In this document: in pieces, positions 25,501-38,815 of the stretch
How the letters are laid out: each line of letters begins with the position of its first letter
Position numbering within the stretch: the stretch's first letter is position 1
Source: Camarhynchus parvulus
Lineage: Eukaryota; Chordata; Aves; Passeriformes; Thraupidae
Direction of reading: 5' to 3'
NCBI RefSeq assembly: GCF_901933205.1
Contig: NC_044581.1
Location: 7,674,001 to 7,738,000 of the forward strand
DNA length: 64,000 bases
Made by a program: the position numbers and the translations under genes
The notes under the pieces: model-generated
What the model saw: only the letters and a program-made list of their open reading frames with translations
What the model was told of the DNA's origin: nothing
Databases searched by the model: none

Positions 25501-28500
25501 CTCAGTCTTGGGCACCACAGTGTACCTAGTGGAGGTGAAGGCATAAAAGCTGTCAGTTTCTGCCCTTGAAAGGAGACTCTCCGTAATTTTCAAACATGGG
25601 AGACATGGAGAAGTGGTTAATAACTTAAAGAAAAAAGGAAAATAAAGGAGTCTCACTGGGATGGAAATGGGATGCCACAAAATACGATGCAGTAGCTTAA
25701 AGAACCTGAGCTGGGTTAACCAAAATAAATGCTTCAAGAACTAATAATCCTTTTCTTATCCACCCTGTTTAGATGGAAGCATTGCCAAACCTGCTGTGTC
25801 ACGTTTATAACAAAAAGTTCTTACATACAGTTGAAAATATGCAAGTGAAAAATTAAAAAAAACCCCATCATTCTTCTCTGCAACATCTGGTACACAGACC
25901 ACAGCTCTGATCAAACGGAAGAGTTCTGTGTAACTAAAGCAATTTCAACAGGAGACTGTGGCATTAACTCTGTTACTACTCTATTAACTGCTCACAGCCT
26001 ATCACCTCCAACAGCTCCAAAATCTACAAAGAGGAACTGGTCCATTTGGGGAAATGAGAAAGCAAGAATTCAATCTGCAGAGAGAACTCCATCAGTAACA
26101 CCAATGACTTGAAGGCTTGGCTAAACAGGAGAATTCCTGCAACATTAACAGCAGATGGTAAGAGTTCAGCAAGACTCATTTACACACTGCTTATTTTCTA
26201 CACAGCAGCTTCTCCTACAAACTTGCACAGATTTTTCAGCACCAGAAGTCTACAAGAATTCCTCGATCATGGAGTTTCTAGCAGTTCACAGGCTAAGCAT
26301 TTGATTCATAAATATCCCAGAGACAGGATGTTCTAAGAATTCCATTTCAAAGACCACTGTTGCTTTCCAAATTACTTCAGAGCTGCTGCCTTCCTCCCTG
26401 GGGGTTGTCAATTCTCATGATAAACCACTGCATCCCAGCTGGAGGTTTAAGCATGTGATTTGGCATAGGACAAAGAACTCCCATCTGAAAACACAACAGA
26501 TTCCCTTAGTCCTATCTAAACGAAAACTCATTCCTACCTCTCAATACCTTTTTAGCTCTTTCTTTCCATTGGCTTACATTTATATTAGAGCATGCCTTTA
26601 AGTCTATGTCAATAATAGTGACAAGTGCATTTTGCTTGAAGTCTGTTTTGCTTAATGACTCTCTGCTGGAGCTTTTGAAATAAAAGGTTTGATTTACCAG
26701 AATTAAGTCAGCGAATAAGACACATTCATCTAGGTTCAAACAATACAATTTTTGGTTTAGAAAATATAGCAGTCTAGTTGAAATTAAGAGGACTAAATCC
26801 CGAGGGCACACTGAGAAGTGTTCTCAGTTAGAAAAAGAAAAGATCTACAGATTTTAATATGAAAAGATGTCTACTTAGCTCTGCACAATCCCAAGCAAAA
26901 CATCAGGCTCCCCAGAGTTTTGAACAGATAGGCATCATTTTGTATGCAGACACAAGGCTCCAGAGATGCTTATTACTGTACTAATTGCACCAGTCAGCTC
27001 CTTTCAGTGAGTAACAGAGACATTTTAATGACTCTGAAGAGCCACAGCTGGACTCATTCTCCTACACATGCATTACAAGTTTTCTGCAGCTTCATGCAAA
27101 CATCACAAACAGTTATGAAAACATGACATTTCAGTCCATGAACTCTACACTACTGTGCTTTTTATTATTTAGCATGGATTCAGTTTGAGTTAGTCCATGA
27201 GAATTCCATTCTTATATGCCAGTCCAGTCCTGACAGTTTTCTCACACTCTGCAGCATCTGAATTTGGACTGAGACAAATGCAGTCACCACGAGCTCAGAG
27301 GAGTTCAGGGAGCAAAGTGGTGAGCAGTGTCAGAGCTCAGGATCACTCCCAGTTAACAGACTCTGAGGGGATGACAGCACATTTTCCTGGGCTTCTGTTT
27401 ACTATGGCGCGGCGACTCCGCAGCGCTGACTCACTGCACGCTGCTCCTGCAGCACGAGTGCCAGGTAGGGAATGCTGGCTCTCAGCTCCCATCTGTCAAC
27501 ACAGCAGAGCACACACCTACACCCACTGATCATTCTACTGGAATAGTGTGGTGCAAATCCTACCCACTTCTGTCTCACAGGCAGATGAATCCCATAACCA
27601 CAGGACATTCCCATGCCAGCAATACCTACAACTGCTCCAAGCACACTTGATCTTTTTCTCTTGGAGGTCTGTACAAAGCAGCTGGAAGCCTAATCTTGGT
27701 CTACAAGAGAGCTGAAAATACTCCTAAAACACACACATCCAATATTAGCAAGAACTGACTGTCCCACAGAGACACAGCTGATTGTTTTGCTTCCCAAGGA
27801 TTGCAAGATGGACTGGGATCTGCTTTCTACTCCTCAGCTACTCAGCTTCAAAGGCAATAATCTTCAACTACACACCAGTTTCTAGAATTTGTTTAGTGAA
27901 GTGCTTAGCATCAATGCAGCCCCATGCTGTTGGGATTCTCTGTGGTTAACCTGTGGTACTGTACAGTAGCCCCTAGCAGTAGGTACACACCTGTGGTGAT
28001 CAGCACCTCCACCACCAGCCACCTGTGGAAGAAAAAAAAAGGCTTGGTATTGGTAGTGAGTATCACCATGTACCAGCCAAGGTTAGTATTTGCTTTGAAG
28101 GCTGCAGACCTGGGTGTTTCTTACAGAGGCCTTGCAGCACACACTGCAACATCGAGGCAGAGCTGGGCAGCTGCACACTGCCAAGTGCGCCCTCAAGGGC
28201 ACTTTAAAGATTACACACGTTTGAAAATATTCTGCACTCTTTCTGATTAAAACCCACTAAAATAATTCTGAATTCCAAGAGTTGGAACTTGGGAATCAGT
28301 TTCACAGAACTATAAACTGTATTCAGTGAGTAGCACAGCTTAACAACTACAGATTCCAGCCTTTTTGAATCATGGAGATGATCATGCTGAAACCTGGAAA
28401 ACTTGGAAGGTGGAAAGAAGAGAAGGCAATGAGACTGGTCCCGCTTCCTGCAGATCATCAGTGGTCCTTCACCTCCTGAAAAGTCAAAGTCTTCCTCTGG

Positions 28501-31500
28501 AACCCCAAGAGAAAAGATTTTAAAACTGTAATGTGATGTCAGAAGCCTCCAGTCTCAGAGGGAGAAAAATCATACCACCTTCTTTTCCAGAATGCTGTAG
28601 AAAAGATTTCTAACAAACTGGAATGCCTCTTTTCAGAAAACCATGTATTTTTTAATATGAACTCTGGAAATACTTTCCTTTTGACCCTTTTACTTGTCGA
28701 GGACATGAAGGCACTTTATGCTCAAAGATCCTCCCTTGTTGCTCAGACAGTACATGAATCTCAGGACATGAGCACAGGAATTCATGGCAGGTCTCACATG
28801 GCAAGGTAAATCCCACTGCAGGATTTGAAATTCCCACAGGGTTACTGGTTCCCTGGAAGACACACTGCTCTGCTTAAATGCAAGGTATCATGTCATAGCA
28901 GGCTAAGGCCTCTATTGCAACAATCTGGCCTTTCTAGATCCCCTGTATAAAGCTAGGGAAGCCTTTGTGAGAGTTACCCAAAGCACTGCTTGGGAAATAA
29001 TCCCTGACACTGCCAGCACCAAGAACAGATTCCCTACAAGTTTAGGTGTTTCTGTGCAATTCTGCTCTCACCATAAAGAGAAAGGCAGAAGGTACTACAT
29101 TTCCTCTTGTACATTATTAATAGCAAGGCTATTATTTCAGATCACAGAATTAAAAATAAACCCCAACGACCAACCAAATCCCCAATCCAGTGTATTCTGC
29201 CAACTTGAAATCTTAATCTTTCTGGAATCACAAACCTTCTACACACTTCTGGCTTTTGAATAGAGAGTATGTCCTAGTCCAGAGTGGTTTTTCACAGATA
29301 TGCACAGAAGGAAGTAATAAAATGCAAACACTGTTGCTGATTTATCATCTTTGTTCCATAATTTGTATCCCACTCTCTCACAAAGAGCTGATTACTGCAG
29401 TTGTCAACACACACATGAAGAATAGTGAGTACAGTCCAACAACAAGAATAGCTGTTGCCTGCTGATGTTTGAGCAAGAACTTATGGGCAAAAACTTATGC
29501 TTATGGGAAGTGGGAACACATGAGAAGTTCAGCAGCTTCAGGCTGCAAATGTACAGCTGACACAGCACAGTGGGTGATGGAGGCAGCTGCAGGCAGCTGC
29601 TTCTTTGTCAAAAGGAAATGTGACAATACAAGGGGACCAGAGGGTGGGTGGCTTTTTAAGATAAGCAGGTGGCTGCTGACTCAAACCACAATTTCTGAGG
29701 TTGGCACACAAGCATCATGCAGCACCATTCCTATCTCCTTGGACAGAAAACCAGAAAACAACAACAAACAAAACACACACAAAAACATTATGACCACTCT
29801 GTGCTTCAGGAAAATACTGCATACCTTCAACATGTCTCCTCACAGTCCATACAGCATTGGGGTTACCAGGCAGCTCTGAGACAGCCATTTCAGATACCTA
29901 AGAGTAAACAGGAAGAAGGTTCTTTTGCAAACAGATGTTTAGACTTTACTAGAGTAAGCAATCAAACCACGAGCAGTTTTTAAGCTTTCCCACAACTGGG
30001 CAGAAAAGCTAACAATTCCCAATTCTGATGCTCTCAGCCCATGCCAGATGTGCTGCAGGGCAAAATATGGTCAGAAATGATATGGCAACATTATTGCTCT
30101 GGATGATCAGCTTCAAAACAAGGTCATCCACCCCCAGAAGAGAGCAGCAGCAGCTGGCAGACACCAGGAATGTTCCAGCTCAATACACTCAAGTATCAGA
30201 AGAAACAAAATGCAGGTTTTGTTGAAGTCAAGTAAACAAAAAGCTTTTGAGACTGTAAGAATAAACAATACAACCCTTCTATTCCTCAAGAAGCAAGAGA
30301 AAGTAGCCCTCCAGACTAGAGCTAAAGGAGAATCCCCTCATTTCAGCAACTTTGTTTCAAGGATTTCCTCACACTGCCCTCATCTCAGATTTTTCTTCTG
30401 AAGTGCTGGATGTCTTACCTCAAGTCCATGTCTTAAAACCCTCAGGGATGACCTGGGCCCCCGACCACAAGCCACATACAACTGGGGTGTGTCTTCATTG
30501 GCCAAATCTGCTATCTGTGTGGAGAAAAAGTGTCAAAACAACATCCATGGAACAAGAAAATAAAACTATATATATATAATCACACTACTGCTTTAAGAAT
30601 GTTTTTTCAAACACCAAAAGCTGTGGAGATGCCATGGGGTGTTCCAGCTGCTGCCCTGAATGTTAATTTTTACCGAAACTCTTTGCAAACAGCTGGTCTG
30701 ATGGTCAACAGAGAAGCATCACAGAATCACTGGCTGACACCTGGTGTTCAGATATATATTTACTGCCACAGGAATCAAATCTACCAGGCCAGGTACCAAT
30801 CTCAGGCAGCTGTCTGAGAACTCTGCAGATTTGCCTCTCTATGAGTCTTTACCTGGGGCAGTATTTCTGGAAACCTGGAATAGCTTAGCTGGTGACTCCA
30901 CTTACACATGTGGTAGACAGGAACTTGCTGATGGCAACATACCTGACAACACAGAATAGGAGACAAACTGTCCAACTCATCCACCAGCACCAGGTTCTTC
31001 AGAGGTCGAGGCTGGAAAAAGAATGTGTCTCCTTCCTCAAGAGGCATGGCAGAGGAAAATTCTGGCTCCTCATCATCATCTCCCAGGTGAGCTATCTGGT
31101 ACAAGTAACTTGAAACAGAAAAAAGTGTGTCAGCATGTTCAGAGCAAGCTCATGTAGCCTTCTTTAAGTAAGGCTTGACCAGATATTCAGGTAGTGGGGA
31201 ATTAAGAAATCTAACCCTATATTATTCAGTTATTAATATCTGGTTTTAAGGATTGTCTTCTGGGTTACAAAATATTAAAAAAAAAAAATAATAGGCTTAC
31301 AAAAAAAAAAAGAAAAAGCCCCAAAACCCATAAACAAGAAACGCCCCCTCACAACCTCCCAGCTTCAGCCCTTCACATTTGCAGCTGGCACTGGCAAGGT
31401 ATCCCAGAGTTTCAGTATTTTGTTTACCCTTGAGCCTTTTAGATATTCTTGTGTTTAAGCCAAAGCAGCAACTGACAGCTAAGGCCAAAAGCAAGGCCAA

Positions 31501-34500
31501 TGGCTAGGACTTCATCTCCACATTTGTCTATTTTATTGGAATATTCTCACCTTTTAAATCATAATGTTTTTAACCACATTCCCCATTCCAATTTATGAGC
31601 CCAAATAACACAACAAATAAAACTTCAGAGATAAAAAAAAAAAAAAAACAAAAAAACCCAAAAACAAAAAACCATCCCCCCCCAAAAAAAAAAAAAAAAA
31701 AAAAAAAAAAAGAAAAACCTACCCAAAAATCCCACAGAAAGACAGACTGAGTTACTTCCTGGTTTTAATAAAGCTCGAATATGGCTTCCTCAATTCAGAT
31801 TCAGTCCAGCAAACTGGCTGGGGCTCCCTCAGGTGGCTGACTGCAGATACAGTCAGGAAAATCTCCATTTCTGTGAATCCCTCCCTCAGACACAGTTAAG
31901 CTTATCTTCAAAGGTGTGAATGATCCTTTAGAGTATTTAGAAGTCCAAACATGAATTAAGAGAAAGCCCTCAAGTATACATCTAGTAAGAAAAGGAACAC
32001 AACTACTAATAAGAAATCCTATTTACTTCTGAGTGGGCCATACACATAAAAATTCAAAACTATCAAACTAATTGAAAAGATAATTAATCTGATATGTGAT
32101 GAACCCTACACAAACAGCAAGTGCTCAATTTTTCCAAAATCTGCTGCAACAGCAAATAGCCTTTTGTTCTCTGCACTTCATCATTTAATCTGAGTTCAAA
32201 CAAGAAAATTCCCCCATTCATAGTCTAATCCAACTGTTCTTCTCAAGCCCTCTGAACAAAGCACTAAGTTACCCATTAAATCAGAGGTGTTGCCTTTCTA
32301 TGCACAGTAAGTTCAAGGGTCAGTCTGCAGGCCTGAACAGAACCACTCTGTTTCAGGGGAAAAACACCTACATCAAATTGTTTACTCACTGATTTCCAAA
32401 TTCAGATGCCACAAAGAGAAATCCTGTTTTCAGCACACACATGGCAGCAGCAACAGGAACAGTGTCAAAGTACTTCAGTCGAATCTCTGTTACCTGAAAG
32501 CAGATGAAGATGTGACTGTGATGCTAAAGTACTGGAACTCCATGTATGATTTAATAACAAACATCTGCCGAGCTATCTTCTCCAAAGAAATTAACAAGAG
32601 CAGGCCAGGCTTAGCGCATCAGTAGTTTGGGGCACCAGGTTATAAATAACAAAATCCAACAGACTATTTGAACACATAAGCCAGGCTGTCTGTTTTATTC
32701 CAAGACTTTCTGCCTTTTGTAACACTGAGTCAATTTGGAAAACAAAAGCTGTAAAAATAGCAAGCTACCTAAGAGAAAAGAAATTTGCTTCACTGAACAC
32801 CACCAGTTCTCCAGCATTAGAAAAACAACTGTCCTGAGCAAATTTCTAAATGGTCACGACAGCTGTTGGTGAAACATCCAAGAACAATCTTCAGGCACTT
32901 GAACATCACAGAATCACAGAGTATTCTGAGTTGGAAGGGACCAACAAGGATTATCAAGTCCAACTCCTGACTCTGCAGAGATCAACCCCAAAAATCACAC
33001 CATATGTCTGAGATCATTGTCCAAACACTCCTTGAACTCTGGCAGGCTTGGTGCCTGCTACACAATCATCCCCTGTACCAAATACGACATGTTTAGATGG
33101 AGTAAATTAACATGCAACATTTACTCAAAAAGCCCAACTGATCACACTGCAGCAGAGAACTTTTCAGACAATACTAAAACAAGCAGCAGCAAGCCACTGC
33201 AAGCCTGTTATTTCAACTCACAGACCAGCTGTGCCAAGTTAACTACCTAATCTTGCAAAAAAATTGATTGCAGCGTGTAAACACCCAATGAAGAGACTAG
33301 AGGGTACTTGCTGAAATCCAGGGAAGCTAAGTTCCATAGAATAAGTTACTGAAATACTCTCCAGGAGGTTCATGGACCACAGTTTACATCTTTTAAAAAA
33401 AGACCACCTCTAGAAGATTTTAAGTATGTTCAAGTGACTGCAGTTTAATCCTCAGAGGATTTTGCAAACCTTGCACCGTGTCTCTTTATGAGTAATACCC
33501 ACAGTGCTGACCAGTGTTAACCCTTCTACAAATCACAAAAAGCACGTTCCCTTACACAGTTAAACTCACAACAGTAAAAATGTATCACCTTAGAGAATGT
33601 AACTGACTAAGAACTCCCCTCAGTTAAAGCTTCTGCATCCATGTGATGCTTACCATGTCTTCATCAGTCTCCAAAGTAATTTTGAAGATGTCTCCCTGCT
33701 CTGTCTGGGCCAGGAAGAAGAACATGGACTTGGTCTTATGTGTAGCAGAGCAGACAAAGATCATACCCCTCTCTGGGTCATCCAAGTCATTCTGTCAGGA
33801 AAGACAGTGGAGGTCATTGGTGGAATTACCTGACAAGCACAGAGGTGATTTCACTGACTGAAGTATTTCCATTTCACAGGTGCCTTAAGAGCTCACAGTA
33901 TGTAAGAAGTTTTTAACACAAAGCACATCCCTTTGTTACACCTGTAGTCACCCTGGGTACATCTCTGCTCCAGAAGGAAATACAGCTGTAGGACACTGTG
34001 CCCAAGCATCATCCCTCATCGTTCTACTTTCCTCTCCAGGCAACTCTCACATATCAAAGCCGAAAACAGAGGAAAGGGCTGCAACCAACACACAGCTGGT
34101 TTTGAGCACTTTGGCAAGTATTCAAAGCACTGCATTCCTAATACCAAAGGCAGAGGAAGCAGCCTCAGATGCAACAGAATAGATGTTGATTTCACCTGCA
34201 GCTACAACTGCCACTGTTCAGCATCTCAAGTATCATGCACTGACAGTGGTGCCTGATCAGAGACTTTGGAGTATCTCCAGTGTAAATCTCAGAGAAGAGA
34301 CATGAACCACACTCATCACTTCAGGCTATGCCCACCTCCATCCTCCCTCCCAGATAACACACACAGCCAGTGAGGCAGATAAGCCAACATGTTTTTAACT
34401 ACTTTTTTTCTTTAAAACCTTTCTGGTGCCCTTAACCTTGAAAGGCAAAATTCCAAGCATTCATAATCTTATAAAAGGCTCACCCGTCTCCTGGGAATTG

Positions 34501-37500
34501 GGCATCTGATATCAGGCTGGTCACCGAAGTTTTTGTAAGTAATATAATTTTCAGAACAGATCAGCACCCCGCTGGGGCCATCAGAACCACCAGGAACTGA
34601 AAGAAAATTATTAGGAGAAAAGCCTTTACCACAGATCTGACTGGCTGCCTGCAGAACATTTGGTTTTCTTTAAAGTAACATCATTTCCAACACTCTCCAT
34701 CACCCTGCATATATGAATCTGTTCTTATTGAAAAGACAAAAGGCTGAGTACAGCTGCCTGTGCCACCATGAGAACAGGGCAGATGGAACCAGGGATCTGG
34801 AAGGATGCAGTTTCTGACAAATTGTGTAAGTTTTATCCTTCCTGGCTTATCCTTGTCTAGAAAGCCATGACACACCCAAAATACCACACTAGCAACTTGT
34901 CAAATAAAACACAACATTTGGGTTTCTGGCATGTTTGCTTCTAGAAAAATCCATCAGATGGACCAACATCTTTAGTTAATAGAAGCATTTCTAAAACCAT
35001 ACTTGGTGATCTCAGTGTAACAAATCATATCTTCAAACATTCAGCACAATACTTGGTGTCTGTCTCTCAGCTGCCTACAGCAGATGCAACAGGGGAAGCA
35101 TACGAAGATGCTCTCCAAGCTCAGCACCTTTTGTGCTTGGAGAGGAACCTGCAGCTGTTTTCTCTGGCTGAAGGTGTTGTATTGGCTTTGCATCCAACCC
35201 CTCCAAGTGAGCTTTTAGTCCACGGATTTATCTACTGCCTTTAGCAGAGGGAATCCCATTAAAGAGAGTAAAACAGCATCTACACTTTAACTAAGTCCTT
35301 TTGCACTGCTACCAGCTAATTACAGGAGCACTCTGAAACAGCAGCTGCTTCTATGAATACTTGTGTATTTCCATGTGAACAACCCCTCATTACCTGACTA
35401 CAAGGTCAATTAATTAATTTATACTAATGGCTCAGACTACAATTGAAACAATTCCTAAGATATAAAGAGTATTGACTGTGGTTTCCATGGGAACAAAGCA
35501 GACCCATGCAAAAACAACTCTGTGGGTGGTACCTGTTATGAGGAAGTTGCCATGCTCTTCCAGGGGCTCACTGTATTTCCTGACAACATGGTTCAAACCC
35601 AAGTCCAATTCATAAAATGTCAATGTCTGCTGTGTGTTGGCTGCAGCTTCACCTGTTGGATCATTGTCCGCTTCCTAAAACAGAACACATCAAGGTGTCT
35701 TTGAAAAAAAGGATTAAAAGGAGGAGCAAAGCTGATGTGTTGGGAAACAGTTTTGAGTAACAACAGAATGGGGGCCAAAAGACTTGCTAGAAGCTGCACA
35801 AGAGAAGTTCAGACCAAGAAAACAGGCATATTTTCAGCTGAAAAGCAAAAAGAATCAATCACCATGACAGAAGAGACTTGCCCATTCTGGCTGAAGGCAA
35901 GACAAAAAGCCAGTAAGCCTGTAAAAAATGACAGCAGAAGCAGCCAGTGCTCCCCAGTGACAGATGAAGAACAGAATAGGAACAGCAAAGGTCAAAATAC
36001 AGCAAAGGGAGATGAAGTTCTTCTCACCTCATAATCCATTTCCAGACAAGCAAACATTGGGTTTTCAAACCCCACATCAACTCCCACCACGTGGTAGACC
36101 AAGGTATTGGCCTTGTGGGCTTCCAGTGGGGAGGAGATGGTGAGTCGAGCAGCAGCATCTCTGTTCAGGATATACACCAGCTTCTGCTTTTCAATGGCAC
36201 CTGCAGCAAAGGACAACAGCACATGAAGCCCATTCCTTGATAATCAAATCTCACCCTACCTGCAGCCCAAAACTGAGCTGTAACTTGGCAAGAGAACATC
36301 AGCATTACTTCAGCTGAAGTTCACCACTGGTTATCTCTGGGCCACCAATTAACCTCAAATGTCTCATTGTAAATCTTTCAGATTGCAAGCACAAAATGAC
36401 AATTTCAGCCCTTTAAAGGCAAAGCCTGACCCTTTGAGCTACATTCACCTGGCCCAATATTCCAACTACAGTGGCTTGAGGCAGATCTACTTGCTCTTTT
36501 TGCCACACAAGTGATGACAGACTGCAAGGAAGCAAAGACAAATGGAAAGAAGCATCCAGATGTTCTGCTATTTAAAGCCAGTTGGTATGACAACTTTTCC
36601 CCAGAAATATTTTACTAAGAAAATGTATCCGTGCCTGACATACAACATCCACAACATAAAAAACACCACTCAAATATCAACATGAATGGCACAACTGTGA
36701 CTGTGCTACTTTCTCACCCAGGAAAACCAGACACGTTAGAAAAGAATTATTATTTATTCCTATTCACAGTATACTGGTAAACCCCCATCAGCACTTCACA
36801 GAGCTGCCTTCAACAAACCGAGAAAGTTCCATACACTTTGTGCAAAATCTTAGCAAAAAAATTCTCCCAAGTGTCCTTCTGCCTGTGAAGCCTGATCAGA
36901 AATGCATCTGGCTGTCTCCACAAGACATCTCAGAGAAGAGACATGAACCCAGAACATCATTTCAGGCCGTGGCAACTGACTGTAGCACTGACACCTGCAA
37001 TCCCATCCTCTCTCCCACACACCACACCTCAGGGCTCTGCGCACTGCTAAACAAATTGGTCTCTTTCCAACTTGTTTTGGTTCAACATTACAATTTATTT
37101 GTGCAATTCCACCAGCATCGAGGAACAATTGTGAATGCCTGTGTTCTCCTTGACACAGCTCACAGCCTAAAACAATTATAATTCCAATTATACCTGGCAG
37201 AAACTCGCTCCAAAATAAAACATCCACAAGACAGAAAATAAAAACATTAAGAACAGAAGCTGACAGAGGGACTTACTAATCATGACAGCACGGCCCTTTG
37301 GGTCCACAGCCAAGTACTGGCCTGGAACGATCCTGCGACAGCCACTCTTGCCAAAGGTTTCCTGGTGGATCTTCTCAAAGACGTTCTTGGAGGGCTGGTA
37401 CTCCAGGATGACGATGCGCCCCGAGTCGCTGCCCACCACGATGTAGTCCTTGGTGCCCCCTGTCAGCCTGAAGGCCATGAGGGAGCGGATGACCCCAAAC

Positions 37501-38078
37501 ACCTCCACGGTCAGCAGCGTGTGAACCTTCCCTGTGTTGGGGTCAGGGCGCAGTAACTCCAGGATCTTACCCCGGGAAACAACAATTTCTTGTTGTTTGG
37601 TTCCTGAAGAAACCAAAACACGAGCACAAGTCAGCAACAGAAGACACAACACACAACTTCAACAAGTGCTACGAGGGAAGAAGGGTGAACTTCCAAATGC
37701 CAATTTTAGGACTACCATGGAGAAACTCAAAGAAATTTATTCACCACATTATGTACCATGTACCACCATTATTTGAACATCTTTTAACACATCAGAAAAT
37801 TGGTCAGGATATTAAACTAACTCTATAGATGAACCAGACTGACAAATAATCAAGCCACACTTCCCTCAATCTATCCACAAGCTACCACAGCTCAAGTAAC
37901 ACTCAAGAACAAATGATAATGTACCAGCAAAAAACCCCCAGAGGCACCAAAGCAAACCGGTACCCAAAAACCCTCAGGCCAAGTCATGTAGAGGGAGGAG
38001 AAAATTACCTGAGAAATTGCCATGGATGGCAAAGCTAATGCCTGTGGCACGCTGCAGCGTTAGGTTGTACAGAAACAT
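10589..38078 (-). CDS. SF3B3: Splicing factor 3B subunit 3 (SF3b130/SAP130), complete
   Basis: SF3B3 is a core subunit of the SF3b complex in the U2 snRNP. It is built of DDB1-like beta-propellers that scaffold SF3B1 at the branch site; it is nuclear. Coding exons in order: 38009-38078 (exon extends to 38121), 37277-37603, 36028-36200, 35533-35674, 34484-34596, 33654-33791, 32390-32493, 30943-31108, 30419-30514, 29825-29897, 24252-24403, 23700-23855, 23393-23548, 22550-22693, 21558-21680, 20077-20231, 18806-18980, 17983-18188, 16932-17088, 15448-15573, 14172-14384, 13148-13246, 12588-12731, 11733-11837, 10589-10729. The total is 3654 nt, 1217 aa, the same length as human, beginning [13 protein letters not shown] and ending [12 protein letters not shown]. 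Start is in exon 2, as in mammals. Sequence is almost invariant; I noted ILCCQ where I recall ILFCQ in human. The exon ending at 18806 uses a weak GTGATT donor. Introns carry two snoRNAs. IL34 follows downstream on the same strand. Confidence 0.98.
11925..12017 (+). mobile_element. CR1 LINE 3'-end fragment
   Basis: Contains TTTGGGGCTGGACAAGATGATC followed by CCCTTCCAATCCAAACCATTCTGTGA, the typical CR1 3' end, in plus orientation. It lies in the SF3B3 intron between exons at 12588 and 11837. Short and 5' truncated. Confidence 0.8.
24404..29824. other. Largest SF3B3 intron (5.4 kb)
   Basis: Lies between the coding exons at 29825-29897 and 24252-24403. I see no exon, clear repeat or RNA gene in it. 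A small GC-rich patch near 27,405-27,465 (GCGCGGCGACTCCGCAGCGC) stands out from the AT-rich surroundings. Confidence 0.6.
31632..31718. repeat. A-rich low-complexity tract
   Basis: Long A runs broken by C and CCC, with a C8 run and then about 28 A in a row. It lies in the SF3B3 intron between exons at 32390 and 31108. It could be a decayed poly(A) tail, but no element body is recognisable beside it. Confidence 0.8.
32905..33080 (-). mobile_element. CR1 LINE fragment
   Basis: Reverse-oriented CR1 3' end: ATCACAGAATCACAGAGTAT, GTTGGAAGGGACC and AAGTCCAACTCCTG, followed by the usual upstream CR1 sequence. It is in the SF3B3 intron between exons at 33654 and 32493. Confidence 0.9.
34251..34326 (-). 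ncRNA. SNORD111: C/D box snoRNA, SNORD111 type (copy 1)
   Basis: On the minus strand a 76-nt unit is closed by a perfect 6-bp stem (GCCTGA at 34326-34321 with TCAGGC at 34256-34251). It has box C GTGATGA (34319-34313), box D' CTGA (34292-34289) and box D CTGA (34260-34257). The guide just before D' (TCATGTCTCTTC, plus-strand complement at 34294-34305) pairs with GAAGAGACATGA of 28S rRNA. The fifth base upstream of D' pairs with a G, fitting the 2'-O-methylation site assigned to human SNORD111 (28S G3923, from memory). Human SNORD111 is also hosted by SF3B3 introns. It is processed from the intron between exons 34484-34596 and 33654-33791. Confidence 0.9.
36890..36967 (-). ncRNA. SNORD111B: C/D box snoRNA, SNORD111 type (copy 2)
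   Basis: A 78-nt paralogue of the unit at 34251-34326: same closing stem (GCCTGA/TCAGGC), same guide (complement at 36935-36946), D' CTGA (36933-36930) and D CTGA (36899-36896). Box C is ATGATGT (36960-36954), a departure from RUGAUGA at its last base. The region between D' and D differs from copy 1, so any second guide would differ. It is in the SF3B3 intron between exons 37277-37603 and 36028-36200. The human locus also has a second copy, SNORD111B. Confidence 0.85.
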
Positions 38079-38740
38079 GTTGGCAACGGATGCGCTTCAG
38101 CTTATCGTAGCTCTGGTAATTCTGCAACAAGTAACACAAAATAATAAACTTCTCAAAAGCAAAGCCTTTCATGCAGCAGAGAGAACCGCTGCCCTCCCAT
38201 GTGTGCACGGATCACTTTACAGCAGAGCCCGACTGCCACCTCGCTATTCGGTATTTATTAGCGCAAAAAGCTCTCCCAAGGTGTCCCGGGTGCCGAGTGC
38301 CAGCTGAACTCCTTACTGCCGGGCGGCTGAGTAGGACTTCCAGTAATTACTGCTAATTAGTCTCGCCTTTCGCTTTTCAGGAACCAAACACAACGAGGGA
38401 GCCCTCCGGGATCCCCGCGCCGTTACACATCTCTGCCGCCGCCGTTTCAATGAACACGAGTGCAGCCACCCGCAGCTGCCCGGGGCCGACTCCTCACCCC
38501 GAGGCTGAGGCGGGAGGGAACCCCAGCACCAACCGGCCGCCCCGGGCCGGGCCAAGACCTCGGCAGGGCACGGAGCCGGCACCTCCCCGCGCTCGCCCCG
38601 GGAACCGGCCACAGCTCACTGCCCGGTCCGGCCGCCCTCACCCGGCCCAGACCCCGAGGGGTCCGCGACGCTCCCCCTCCACAAACCAGGAGCCCGTCCC
38701 TGGCGCGGAGCCGCCGCCGGGCGGGCAGAGCTGCGCTCAC

Positions 38741-38815
38741 CGTGCGGATGGCGGCGGATGCTGCTCCGGCCTAGGCGGGCGCACCGCCGGCCTCCTCCGC
38801 CATCAGCGCCGCGCC
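38741..38815 (-). other. SF3B3: SF3B3 non-coding first exon (5' end approximate)
   Basis: A GTGAGC donor adjoins 38741. The next exon has an acceptor (GTTGCAG) after 38121 and its ATG 43 bases in, so this exon is entirely 5' UTR. The transcription start is inferred from the island, not seen. Confidence 0.65.
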
